Positions 37,115 to 45,424 are shown, counted from the stretch's first letter. The stretch is DNA of 64,000 nucleotides from Amycolatopsis granulosa (GCF_011758745.1 NZ_JAANOV010000001.1:4898001-4962000); one strand, 5' to 3'. Numbers and translations: made by a program. The notes: generated from the sequence alone by a model not told the origin.

Positions 37115-38776
37115 ATGGGCGTGCACCAGATCTGTGACCAGTTCGTCGAGGACTTCGCCGCCGCGCACCCGGTCGCGGCGACCGAGCTGGGCATCCCCGG
37201 CTACGACGACCAGCTGACCGACTACTCGCCGGAAGGTCACGCCGCCCGCGCCGCCCTGGCCCGGCGGGCCCTGGCCGCGGTCTCGGCCGCGGATCCGGCC
37301 GACGCCGGTGAGCGCGCCGCGAAGGCGGTCTTCACCGAGCGGGTCGGGCTGGACCTGGAGATCCACGAGGCCGGCCTGGACATCGCGTCGCTCAACGTCA
37401 TCGCCAGCCCGGTGCAGGACCTGCGCATGGTGTTCGACCTCATGCCCGCCGACACGCCCGGGCAGTGGTCGGTGATCGCGCAGCGCCTGGCGAAGGTGCC
37501 GCAGGCGGTGGACGGCATCCGAGCCTCCCTGCTCGCCGCCGTCGAGGCGGGCAACCCGCCCGCGCTGCGCCAGGTCACCAAGGTGGCCGAGCAGGCCGAG
37601 ACCTGGGCCGGGCTGTCCGGGGAAACCGGGTTCTTCGCCAACCTCGTCGCCGGGGCGCCGCAGGGCACCGTGCGCGCCGATCTCGACCGCGGGGCCCGGG
37701 CCGCCCAGGAGGCGTACGCCGAACTGGCCGGGTTCCTCCGCGCCGAGCTCGCGCCGAAGGCCCGTGTGAAGGACGCCGTCGGCGAGGACGCCTACCGGTT
37801 GTGGTCGCGGTACTTCATCGGTGCGCGGCTCGACCCGCGCGAGTCCTACGAATGGGGCTGGGCGGAGTTCCTGCGGCTGGAAGCCGAGATGAAGGCCGTC
37901 GCCGAGCGCATCGCCCCGGGCGGCACGCTCGCCGGCTCCGCCGCCGCGCTGGACGCGAACCCGCGCTACCAGGTGCAGGGCCGTGACGCCTTCGCGCGGT
38001 GGATGCAGGAGCTGTCCGACACCGCGCTCGCCGAGCTGCGCGGCAAGCACTTCGACATCCCGGACCCGCTGATGGCGCTGGAGTGCCGGATCGCCCCGCC
38101 GGGCGGGGGCGCCGGCGCGTACTACACCGGCCCGAGCGAGGACTTCACCCGTCCCGGCCGGATGTGGTGGTCGCTGCCGCCGGGCCGCGACGAGTTCACC
38201 ACCTGGCGGGAGGTCAGCACCGTTTACCACGAGGGCGTGCCCGGGCACCACCTGCAGATCGCGACCGCCGTGCACGAGCGGTCGCTGAACCGGTTCCAGC
38301 GGCTGATGGCCTTCACCTCCGGCCACGCCGAGGGCTGGGCCCTCTACGCCGAGCGGTTGATGCAGGACCTCGGGTACCTCGCGGACGACGGCGACCTGCT
38401 CGGCATGCTCTCCGAGCAGCTGTTCCGCGCCGCGCGGGTGATCGTCGACTTCGGGATGCACCTCGAACTGGAGATCCCGGCGGGCACCGGGTTCCACGAG
38501 GGCGAGCAGTGGACGCCCGAGCTGGGCCTGGAATTCATGCTCACCCGCACGATCACCGACGAGCCGCTGGTGCGCGACGAGATCAACCGCTACCTCGGAT
38601 GGCCCGGGCAGGCTCCGGCGTACAAGCTGGGGGAGCGGCTGTGGATCGAGGCACGCGAGGACGCCCGCAAGCGCCAGGGTGACCGCTTCGACCTGAAGGA
38701 CTTCCACACGAAGGCACTCCGCCTCGGCGGCATGGGCCTGGACACGCTGCGCGAGCAGCTGGCCGAACTGGACTGA
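37115..38776 (+). CDS. DUF885 protein, putative metal-dependent carboxypeptidase-like
   Basis: 553 aa. DUF885 proteins resemble M32-type zinc peptidases. The metal motif YHEGVPGHHLQIA (HExxxHH variant, about residue 372) is followed by SGHAEGWALYAERLMQDLGYL with the third ligand and then the C-terminal EFMLTRTITDEPLVRDEINRYLGWPGQAPAYKLGERLW. Length is normal and there is no signal peptide, so it acts in the cytoplasm; the substrate is unknown. TAGGTT ends 6 nt before the ATG. It lies 30 bp after metF. Confidence 0.9.
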   Translation: MGVHQICDQFVEDFAAAHPVAATELGIPGYDDQLTDYSPEGHAARAALARRALAAVSAADPADAGERAAKAVFTERVGLDLEIHEAGLDIASLNVIASPVQDLRMVFDLMPADTPGQWSVIAQRLAKVPQAVDGIRASLLAAVEAGNPPALRQVTKVAEQAETWAGLSGETGFFANLVAGAPQGTVRADLDRGARAAQEAYAELAGFLRAELAPKARVKDAVGEDAYRLWSRYFIGARLDPRESYEWGWAEFLRLEAEMKAVAERIAPGGTLAGSAAALDANPRYQVQGRDAFARWMQELSDTALAELRGKHFDIPDPLMALECRIAPPGGGAGAYYTGPSEDFTRPGRMWWSLPPGRDEFTTWREVSTVYHEGVPGHHLQIATAVHERSLNRFQRLMAFTSGHAEGWALYAERLMQDLGYLADDGDLLGMLSEQLFRAARVIVDFGMHLELEIPAGTGFHEGEQWTPELGLEFMLTRTITDEPLVRDEINRYLGWPGQAPAYKLGERLWIEAREDARKRQGDRFDLKDFHTKALRLGGMGLDTLREQLAELD

Positions 38777-38803
38777 TCCCCGCCCACGAGGAAGGACAGC
38801 GCG

Positions 38804-38845
38804 ATGCACCGGGTCTTCCTGGTCACCCCGCCGCCGCCGGCGTAG
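38804..38845 (+). CDS. Possible 13-residue peptide MHRVFLVTPPPPA
   Basis: A good ribosome site (GAGGAAGGA, 38789-38797) stands 6 nt before an ATG that opens a 13-codon frame ending in four prolines and alanine. It lies 27 bp after the DUF885 gene and runs into the third repeat array. It may be the start of a gene lost when the array arose, or a leader peptide with a polyproline pause. Coding status is uncertain. Confidence 0.3.
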   Translation: MHRVFLVTPPPPA

Positions 38846-38900
38846 CGGGGCGACCCACACCGCACACACCCGCCGCCGGCCGGCCGGCACAGCCGCTCCC

Positions 38901-38986
38901 GGCCGGCGTGTTCGCCACTCCGGGCAGCGTGTTCGCCGTTCCGGTCGGCGTGTTGGCCATTCCGGTCGGCGTGCTGGCCCGTCCGG
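38901..38986. repeat. 21-bp phased intergenic repeat array (locus 3)
   Basis: Four tandem units with GTGTTCGCC/GTGTTGGCC/GTGCTGGCC at 38908, 38929, 38950 and 38971, exactly 21 bp apart. On the minus strand the units give the same AACACGCCGxCCGGA core as loci 1 and 2. Only one orientation is present here. The rest of the gap 38846-39127 is GC-rich without further recognisable features. Confidence 0.88.
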
Positions 38987-39127
38987 CGCCGCGCTCGCCC
39001 GGGCAGCACGCGACGGCACCAGCCTGCCTGCGGTAGTGCGGTAGCAACTCCCATCGCGCCGTTCCCGGCGCACGCGTCGCCCCGCGTCGACGGTCATCAT
39101 CCGTTTCCGATGCTGGAGCGACTTTTC

Positions 39128-40021
39128 ATGTCTGTTTCCCTCGACGCGCGCGCGCGTACCCGATCGACTCTCACGCTTCTGCTCGCCGGTCTCCTGTGGG
39201 GCACCGGCGGCCTTTCCGGGTCGCTGCTCGCCGCCCGCGCCGGGCTGCACCCGATTTCCGTTGCCACATACCGGTTGCTGGTCGGCGGTGCGGTGGTCGT
39301 GCTGTTCCTCGCGCTGACCGGCGGCCTCCGCGGAACGGTCTGGACCAGGGCGGTCGTCCGCCGGATCGCGGTCGCCGGCGGGCTGCTCGGCTCGTTCCAG
39401 GCGACCTACTTCGCCGCGGTCGGGCTGTCCTCGGTCGGCACCGCGACCATGGTGACCATCGGCAGTGTGCCGGTGTTCGTCACGGTCGCCCTGGCGATCC
39501 GGTCCCGCCACCTGCCGCGGCCGGCGACCCTGTTGTCGGTCGCCCTCGCGCTGGCCGGACTGGTGCTCCTGTCCGCCGGTCCCGGCCACTCCGGCTGGCG
39601 GCTGGCCGCCGGCGTCGCGTTCGCCCTGCTCGCGGGGGCCGGGTTCGCCACACTGACGTTGGTCCTGCGCCGCCCGGTCGTGGGCCTGGACCACCAGCGC
39701 ACCACGGCGTTCGGCTTGCTGGCCGGTGGCGTCCTGCTCCTGCCCGCGGCGCTGGTCCTCGGCATGGCGCTGCCGTTGCGGATCGACGTCCTCGCCGTCG
39801 CGCTCTACTTCGGCGTCGTGCCGACCGGGCTGGGCTACGCGGCCTACTTCCGGGTCCTCGGCGCCGCGCACCCGGTCGTCGCGGCGCTCGCGACGCTACT
39901 GGAACCGCTGACCGCCGCGATCCTGTCCGCGGTCGTGCTGCACGAGGACCTCGGCGTCCAGGGCTGGTGCGGCGCCGCGCTGCTGGCGACCGGCCTGCTG
40001 GTGGGCTACCTGCGGTCCTGA
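39128..40021 (+). CDS. EamA/RhaT-family (DMT) transporter
   Basis: 297 aa with ten predicted helices in two EamA repeats. Family landmarks: TLTLLLAGLLWGTGGLSGSLLA, LGSFQATYFAAVGLSSVGTATMVTIGSVPVFVTVALAI, and VPTGLGYAAYFRVLGAAHPVVAALATLLEPLTAAILSAVVLHEDLGVQGWCGAALLATGLLVGY. The second ATG is preferred because GGAG lies 10 nt upstream. Substrate unknown (metabolite or drug export). The 3' end overlaps the convergent GNAT gene by 16 nt. Confidence 0.92.
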   Translation: MSVSLDARARTRSTLTLLLAGLLWGTGGLSGSLLAARAGLHPISVATYRLLVGGAVVVLFLALTGGLRGTVWTRAVVRRIAVAGGLLGSFQATYFAAVGLSSVGTATMVTIGSVPVFVTVALAIRSRHLPRPATLLSVALALAGLVLLSAGPGHSGWRLAAGVAFALLAGAGFATLTLVLRRPVVGLDHQRTTAFGLLAGGVLLLPAALVLGMALPLRIDVLAVALYFGVVPTGLGYAAYFRVLGAAHPVVAALATLLEPLTAAILSAVVLHEDLGVQGWCGAALLATGLLVGYLRS

Positions 40022-40575
40022 GGCTCCAGCGGCAGGGTGCGGCCGAGGATGGCGAACGGGCGTGGATCACCGGCGAAGTGGTAGTCGCGCAGCGCGTCGG
40101 CGAACCCCAGGCGCCGGTACAGCTTCCACGCCCGGCTCGGCCCTTCCGGCGTCGACAGCAGGACCTGCCGGTTGGGCACCCCGTCGAGCAGGCGGCGCAA
40201 CAGGTCCTCGCCGATCCCGCGGGCCTGGCTCGCCGGTCGGACGTGGATCTCGGTCAGTTCGAAGTAGTCGGACAGCCACCGCTGCGCGAGCTCCTCGCCG
40301 CCGGAGGACGCCAGCCCGCGCCGCACCTGCTCGTGCCACCACTGACCGGGCGCGCCCTGGTATCCGTACGCGAGGCCGAGCATGGTGCCCTCGGCGTCCA
40401 GTGCGGCGACGCAGCGCCAGCCGTCACGCAACGCGTGCGTCAGCCACATCGGGGCACGCTGTTCGGCCGTGCCGGGCGGGTAGCGCATCGCCTCGACGTA
40501 GATGTCCAGCGCTTCCCGCAGCCGGGTGCGGAAGTCGTCCGCGGACAGCCGGGCGTAGGACAGGGAAGTGGTCAT
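40006..40575 (-). CDS. GNAT-family N-acetyltransferase
   Basis: 189 aa. The acetyl-CoA site reads ELTEIHVRPASQARGIGEDLLRRLLDGV (R/Q-x-x-G-x-G/A variant, about residue 118), followed by the C-terminal APEGPSRAWKLYRRLGFADALRDYHFAG-type tail. It is translated from an ATG overlapping the stop of the YbaK-like gene, so the two are coupled. The long open frame upstream of this start is a shadow of that gene. Acceptor unknown. Confidence 0.9.
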   Translation of the reverse strand: MTTSLSYARLSADDFRTRLREALDIYVEAMRYPPGTAEQRAPMWLTHALRDGWRCVAALDAEGTMLGLAYGYQGAPGQWWHEQVRRGLASSGGEELAQRWLSDYFELTEIHVRPASQARGIGEDLLRRLLDGVPNRQVLLSTPEGPSRAWKLYRRLGFADALRDYHFAGDPRPFAILGRTLPLEPQDRR

Positions 40576-41072
40576 GACGCCACGTCCGCGGGCCGTCCGC
40601 CGGTAACGGCGACCAGGTCGTCGAAGGTGGTCGGGAACACCGACTTGGCGTGCCCGGCCGCCGCCCACACCGTGTCGTAGTTGCGCAACGCGGTGTCGAC
40701 GAGCGTGCGGACCGGCGCCGGGTGCCCGACCGGGGCGACGCCGCCGATGACCTGACCGGTGTGCTCCCGCACGAACGCCGGATCGGCCTTTTCGACCGAC
40801 TCCGCCCCGATCAGGGCGGCGAGCGTGCCGGTGTCGGCCCGGTGGGCGCCGGAGGTCAGCGACAGCAGCGGCTCGGTCCGGTCGGCGAACACCGCGCGGA
40901 AGACGAGGCTGTTGGCGATCGCGCCCACCTCGACCCCGAGGGCCTCGGCGGCCTGCGCCGCGGTACGCACCTCGGCCGGCAGGATGCGGATGCCGGCAGC
41001 GGCGTCGTGCCTGCCCGCCTCGGCGAGCGCGGCAGCGACCTTGGCCACCGCCGGATGGTCCAGGCTGCTCAT
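40572..41072 (-). CDS. YbaK/ProX-type aminoacyl-tRNA deacylase
   Basis: 166 aa. Matches the YbaK/EbsC fold: VEVGAIANSLVFRAVFADRTEPLLSLTSGAHRADTGTLAALIG, then VIGGVAPVGHPAPVRTLVDTALRNYDTVWAAAGHAKSVFPTTFDDLVAVTGG. Such proteins hydrolyse mischarged tRNA (Cys- or Ala-tRNAPro). The conserved lysine of the active site would lie in this region (HAKSVFP or an equivalent). It is first in a two-gene unit with the GNAT gene. Confidence 0.9.
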   Translation of the reverse strand: MSSLDHPAVAKVAAALAEAGRHDAAAGIRILPAEVRTAAQAAEALGVEVGAIANSLVFRAVFADRTEPLLSLTSGAHRADTGTLAALIGAESVEKADPAFVREHTGQVIGGVAPVGHPAPVRTLVDTALRNYDTVWAAAGHAKSVFPTTFDDLVAVTGGRPADVAS

Positions 41073-41388
41073 ACCGATATGAGATCACGTGCCACGACGG
41101 CCTGCGACGCGTATCCCCGGTGTGCTGCCCGTGGTGCCCTGACGGCAGCTGTTCGCACGGCACCCGGCGAAGCCGGTCTCCTTGCGTGGCAACGAGATCT
41201 CCGGCGGCCCGGGCGGGGCGGGACCGTTCCGTCTCCGGCGGGGGTCGTGACACCGGGCAGGTGGGCGGAGGGCGGACCGGCCCGGCGTGACGTGGTGGAG
41301 GTCGCTGAGCCGCCGGAACGGGTTCCCGGCACGTTTCGTTCTGACCTGATCGGGTGATCACGTGCGGCACACCACGTCATTCGAGGAC

Positions 41389-41441
41389 TTGAACGAACAC
41401 GTGTTCGAAGCTACTCTGGAACTCGATCGAACAAGAGTTCG
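41389..41441 (+). promoter_or_regulatory. LexA-controlled promoter with two SOS boxes
   Basis: TTGAAC (41389-41394) and TACTCT (41412-41417) are spaced 17 nt. A perfect Cheo-type box CGAAC-ACGT-GTTCG (41394-41407) fills the spacer and a second, CGAAC-AAGA-GTTCG (41428-41441), begins about 4 nt after the expected transcription start. The box centres are 34 bp apart. It drives the HEPN gene starting at 41544. The remaining gap 41073-41388 shows no gene or other clear feature. Confidence 0.85.
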
Positions 41442-41543
41442 ACATCCGGTGAGCGCTCGCCGGTCAGGTCGCCCGGTGCCGGGACGGGGGAAGCGTTTCG
41501 GCACCGGGCGCCGCCATCGCACGTTGTCCGCAAGGGAGGGGCA

Positions 41544-42053
41544 ATGTCCATTGCCGTCGCATCCCACGCCGCGCAGAGGCAGCCGGCGCTGCCGCTACCG
41601 GTCCGTCCGCCGGCGGCACCCGCCGCCACGGCCCTGCTCGCCGACGCCCGGCGGGGCATCGGCGAAGCCCGCCACGCCGCCCAGCCCGCGCCGAAGTTCA
41701 TCGCGGCGTATCTGGCCGCGCTCCGCGCGGGCGCCGCGGTGCTCGCCGCGCGCGGCCGGCCGCACCGGGGCCGCGCACGTCCGGCCAGCGTCTGGGTGCT
41801 CCTCGAGACGGCCGCGCCCGAGCTGAGCGACTGGACGGCGTACTTCGCCGCGCATTCGGCGGCCCGGGCCGCCGCGCAGGCGGGCAACACCCGCCGGATC
41901 ACCGCCGAGCGCGCCGACGATCTGCTCCGCCAGGCGTCGCGGTTCGTCGAGCTGGCGCGGGATGTGGTGCACGGCCGGGCGACCGCGCCGGAGCCGGGCC
42001 GGGTACGGCAGTGCGACGCGCCGGCGGCCCTGGGAAAGGCGTCCCGGCGGTAA
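41544..42053 (+). CDS. SAV_6107-family HEPN-domain protein (DNA-damage inducible)
   Basis: 169 aa, mainly alpha-helical. LLADARRGIGEARHAAQPAPKFIAAYLAALRAGAAVLAARGRP and VWVLLETAAPELSDWTAYFAAHSAARAAAQAGN match the HEPN domain family named after SAV_6107, often found beside the ImuB/DnaE2 mutagenesis genes of actinobacteria. HEPN proteins are commonly RNases or toxin partners; an Rx4-6H motif is not obvious here. A ribosome site (GGGAGGGG) stands just before the ATG. Two LexA boxes precede it. Its TAA overlaps the next ATG by one base. Confidence 0.85.
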   Translation: MSIAVASHAAQRQPALPLPVRPPAAPAATALLADARRGIGEARHAAQPAPKFIAAYLAALRAGAAVLAARGRPHRGRARPASVWVLLETAAPELSDWTAYFAAHSAARAAAQAGNTRRITAERADDLLRQASRFVELARDVVHGRATAPEPGRVRQCDAPAALGKASRR

Positions 42054-42817
42054 TGGGCGGGCACGCACTCGTCGACCACGGCCGCCTGCTCGACGTGCTC
42101 GGCGTCGAGGTCGAGCTGCTTCTCGACACGGCCCGGGAATTCCCGGCGGAGACCCCGGTGCCGACCACGCCCGGCCTCACCATCGGTGAGGTGGTCCGGC
42201 ACCTCGGCGGTGTCTACCGCGTCGCCACCGGCTGGATGACCAGCGGCACGCGGCCGGCGCAATGGCAGGACGACCCGGCGCCCGGCCAGACCGGGGAGGA
42301 GTACCTGCGGGACGGGCTGGCGGCGCTGCACCGCGAGCTCACCGCGCACGACCCGGGCGAGTACGCCGCCGGCTGGTGGCAGGCGGACCGCACCTACGGG
42401 TTCTGGTGCCGCCGGATGGCGCACGAGACGACCGTGCACCGCATCGACGTGCAGAACGCGGCGGACGTGATCGTCGCCGAGGTCGATGACGAGATCGCCC
42501 TCGACGGGGTGGACGAGATCCTCGCGCTGTGGTTCGGGCAGCGGCTGCCGATGCTCGGCTTGTCCGGCACCTTCGCCGGAACGGTCGCGATCCGCACCGG
42601 CGGCCACAACTGGATCGCCCGCGCGGGGCCCGGCGAGACGGTCGCCTGGCGCTGCTCCGGCGCCGAGGCCGAACGCGCCGACGGCACCGTTACCGGCTCA
42701 CCGGCCGCGGTCTACCAGTGGTTGTGGGGCCGCCTGGGACACGCAGCGGTGACCTGGGAAGGCGACGACGATCCGATCGGGCAGTTCTGGGCGCTGCTGC
42801 GCCTGGCCACGAGGTGA
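42053..42817 (+). CDS. Mycothiol-dependent maleylpyruvate isomerase-family protein
   Basis: 254 aa. The N-terminal DinB-like four-helix domain contains LTIGEVVRHLGGVYRVATGWM and the metal-binding HETTVHRIDVQNA (about residue 124); the C-terminal part is the MDMPI_C domain (VAIRTGGHNWIARAGPGETVAWRCSGAEAERADGTVTGSPAAVYQWLWGR). Members are mycothiol-dependent transferases or isomerases. It is co-transcribed with the LexA-controlled HEPN gene (TAATG overlap), so it may be damage-inducible. Confidence 0.88.
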   Translation: MGGHALVDHGRLLDVLGVEVELLLDTAREFPAETPVPTTPGLTIGEVVRHLGGVYRVATGWMTSGTRPAQWQDDPAPGQTGEEYLRDGLAALHRELTAHDPGEYAAGWWQADRTYGFWCRRMAHETTVHRIDVQNAADVIVAEVDDEIALDGVDEILALWFGQRLPMLGLSGTFAGTVAIRTGGHNWIARAGPGETVAWRCSGAEAERADGTVTGSPAAVYQWLWGRLGHAAVTWEGDDDPIGQFWALLRLATR

Positions 42818-42859
42818 AATCCGGGACGTGGGGAAGCGTTGCCGGATATCGTCGCGGGC

Positions 42860-43588
42860 ATGGCGACGCGTGTGGACAGTCTGGTCATCGACGGGAACCG
42901 TCCCGGCGAGCTCGCCCGGTTCTGGGCGGAGTTGCTGGGCTGGACGATCACCCACGTCCAGGACGACGAGGTCGGGGTCGGCGCGCCGGGTGACGACGGC
43001 CTCGACCTCGTCTTCGGCACGGTGCCGGAGGTGAAGGACCCGGCCGTGAAGAACCGGGTGCACCTCGATCTGGCCAGCACCTCGCCGGAAGACCAGGCGG
43101 CCACCGTGGGCCGGGCGCTGGCCCTGGGGGCGCGCAAGCACGACATCGGGCAGGGCGCGGTCCCGTGGCAGGTGCTGGTGGACCCGGAGGGCAACGAGTT
43201 CTGCGTGCTCGAGCCCCGCCCCGGCTACACCACCACGGAAGCCCTCGCCGCGGTCGTGATCGACTCCCGGGACCCGCTCGCGCAGGCGTCGTTCTGGGCC
43301 GAGGCCGCTGGATGGCGGATCGCGAACCAGGAGCCGGGGATCGTCGGGTTGCGCGCGCCGACCGGGCGCGGGCCGTGGCTGGAATTCCTGCGCGTCGACG
43401 AGCCCAAGGCCGGCAAGAACCGACTGCACCTCGACGTAGCGCCGTTCGCGGACGGCGACACCGCCGCCGAGGCCGATCGGCTGTGCGGTCTCGGCGCCCG
43501 GCGTATTGACATCGGGCAGGGCGCGGTGCCGTGGGAGGTGCTGGTGGACCCGGAGGGCAACGAGTTCTGCGTGCTCTCGCCGCGCTGA
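42860..43588 (+). CDS. Two-domain VOC (glyoxalase-like) protein with internal duplication
   Basis: 242 aa made of two homologous glyoxalase_6-type domains (residues 1-120 and 125-242). Each ends with the same block D-I-G-Q-G-A-V-P-W-Q/E-V-L-V-D-P-E-G-N-E-F-C-V-L. At DNA level these blocks (43142-43210 and 43508-43576) differ at 2 of 69 positions, much closer than the rest of the domains. The ATG at 42860 lies 7 nt after TATCGT. Function unknown. Confidence 0.88.
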   Translation: MATRVDSLVIDGNRPGELARFWAELLGWTITHVQDDEVGVGAPGDDGLDLVFGTVPEVKDPAVKNRVHLDLASTSPEDQAATVGRALALGARKHDIGQGAVPWQVLVDPEGNEFCVLEPRPGYTTTEALAAVVIDSRDPLAQASFWAEAAGWRIANQEPGIVGLRAPTGRGPWLEFLRVDEPKAGKNRLHLDVAPFADGDTAAEADRLCGLGARRIDIGQGAVPWEVLVDPEGNEFCVLSPR

Positions 43589-43682
43589 GTGTTTCCGGCC
43601 GGTTGCCGGCGGCGGGCCCGGCCTGACACGGCCGAAACACCGGTGTCCACGACCGGCAACACGCGTGCGCGATCGTGGCCGG

Positions 43683-44792
43683 ATGGAGAGCCGAACGCGA
43701 ACAACGCGAACCCGGCCGTGGCCGGTGATGCCCGATCCCGGTGCGGTGTCACCGGTCGTCTGGCGGGTGCGCATCCGGATGGACGACGATCCCGGCACGC
43801 TCGCCCGCGTCGCCGTGCGGCTGGCCGGCCTGGGGTGCAACATCCTGGGATTGACCGTCCTCCCGGTACCGGGCGGTGTGCTCGACGAGGTAGCGGTCCG
43901 GCCCGCGACCGGGCTCAGCAAGGAGCGGCTGGTCGAGGCGATCCAGGCCGAGGGGTGCGAGTGCACGTGCCGCACCGATGCCGACGTCCGCGACCTGGTG
44001 GACGCCCCGGCCGCGGCGCTCGCCGCGGCCCGGCGGGCGGTCGACGACCCGGCGCGGCAGGCCGAGGTGCTGCGCGAGGTGCTCGCCGCGGACCTCGTCA
44101 CGGCCGTCCCGCTCGCCGAGGCCAACCCCGCGCGCGTCGAGGGCGGTCACCGGGTGGTGTTCGCCGTGGACGGGCGGACCGCACTGGTGGCGCGACGGCG
44201 GTGGGCGCCGTTCGTGCAGCTGGAGGTAGCGCGCGCGGAGGCGCTACTGAACCTGCTGGACCGCGCGCAGCGCGCCGTGACCAGGCCGCTGGCCGTCACC
44301 TGCGCCGACGGTGCGGCAATCGTGCTGCGCGAGGGCAAGCCGGCGGACGCGGATGCGGTGTCCGCGCTGCACGGCCGGTGCTCGATGACGACGCTCTTCG
44401 AGCGGTACCACACCGGGATGCGCACCGTGCCGCGCCGCCGGCTGCACCGGCTGCTGATGCCGCCGCGCGGCCTGAGCCTGCTCGCGGTGTGCGGGCGCGA
44501 CGTGATCGGGGTCGGGCAGCTGATCCCGGGCCCGGGGGAGATCGCCGAGGTGTCGCTGCTCGTCGAGGACATCTGGCAGCGCAACGGCGTGGGGACGGCA
44601 CTGTTGAAGCGTCTGGCGGAGATCGCCGGTGCCCGCGGGTGCCGCCGCCTGGTGGCGATGTCCCTGCCCGGGCGGGACGCCATCCACCGGACCGCGGTGC
44701 GCGCCGGGCTGGCGCCGGAACCGCCGGAGGAGGAGGGGCTGCTGCGCATCGACCTCCGTCCGGCCGGACCGCATCTACTGAGCGACCTGTAG
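43683..44792 (+). CDS. ACT domain - GNAT acetyltransferase fusion protein
   Basis: 369 aa. An N-terminal ACT domain (VVWRVRIRMDDDPGTLARVAVRLAGLGCNILGLTVLPVPGGVLDEVAVRP, about residues 23-75) is joined through a helical middle part to a C-terminal GNAT domain (about 215-360) with the acetyl-CoA loop LVEDIWQRNGVGTALLKRLAEIAGARGCRRLV. ACT domains bind amino acids, so acetylation may be switched by an amino acid, as in known ACT-linked protein lysine acetyltransferases. The ATG at 43683 has GATCGT 6 nt upstream; an ATG at 43728 is the alternative. Target unknown. Confidence 0.85.
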   Translation: MESRTRTTRTRPWPVMPDPGAVSPVVWRVRIRMDDDPGTLARVAVRLAGLGCNILGLTVLPVPGGVLDEVAVRPATGLSKERLVEAIQAEGCECTCRTDADVRDLVDAPAAALAAARRAVDDPARQAEVLREVLAADLVTAVPLAEANPARVEGGHRVVFAVDGRTALVARRRWAPFVQLEVARAEALLNLLDRAQRAVTRPLAVTCADGAAIVLREGKPADADAVSALHGRCSMTTLFERYHTGMRTVPRRRLHRLLMPPRGLSLLAVCGRDVIGVGQLIPGPGEIAEVSLLVEDIWQRNGVGTALLKRLAEIAGARGCRRLVAMSLPGRDAIHRTAVRAGLAPEPPEEEGLLRIDLRPAGPHLLSDL

Positions 44793-44923
44793 TGCGGAAA
44801 GATCTGGGCGGCGGTGTGAGCCCGCGGCGCACGACCTACTTCCGCACCTGGTCCGCCCGCCCGATCACTGTGCTGAGCGAGCCGTAACCCGGCCGGCCAC
44901 GGTGCCGGGCGGGTCCGGGGTGG

Positions 44924-45424
44924 TCAGCGGCTCCAGAACCAGTCCTTGTCCCGGGCCTGTTTGAGTGCCTCCCGCTTGCGGTCCTTGTCCAGCCGGTCCA
45001 GGTACAGCGTGCCGTCGAGGTGGTCGACCTCGTGCTGCAGGCACTGCGCCAGCACGCCCTCGCCCTCGACGGTGACCGGCTCGTTGCGCAGGTCGACGCC
45101 GCGCACCACCGCGCGGGTGGCGCGCCGCGTGGGGAACCACAGCTCCGGCACCGACAGGCAGCCCTCGTTGATCTCGTGCGTCTCGTCGGACAGCTCCACG
45201 ATCTCGGGGTTGATCACGTACCCGAACAGGTTGTCCACCTCGTAGCTGAACACCCGCAGGCTCACGCCGATCTGCGGCGCCGCCAGCCCCGCGCGTCCGT
45301 CCGGCCGCACAGTGTCCAGCAGGTCGGTCACCAGCTGCTCGAGCCCCTTGTCGAACCGCGTCACGGGATCGCAGACCGTCTTGAGCACCGGGTCGCCGAA
45401 GTACCGCAGCTCCCGTAACGCCAT
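44924..45424 (-). CDS. def: Peptide deformylase
   Basis: 166 aa metalloenzyme removing the formyl group from nascent proteins. The three motifs are present: GRAGLAAPQIGV (about residue 45), EGCLSVPE with the metal cysteine (about residue 92), and QHEVDHLDG (about residue 134). Length is that of a type 1 deformylase with a short basic C-terminus. The gap of 131 bp to the convergent ACT-GNAT gene contains no gene. Confidence 0.96.
   Translation of the reverse strand: MALRELRYFGDPVLKTVCDPVTRFDKGLEQLVTDLLDTVRPDGRAGLAAPQIGVSLRVFSYEVDNLFGYVINPEIVELSDETHEINEGCLSVPELWFPTRRATRAVVRGVDLRNEPVTVEGEGVLAQCLQHEVDHLDGTLYLDRLDKDRKREALKQARDKDWFWSR

Noticed and set aside
36137-39871. A 1244-codon minus-strand frame across metF, DUF885 and EamA genes
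   Set aside because: Antisense shadow; low-complexity composition and overlap with three well supported genes.
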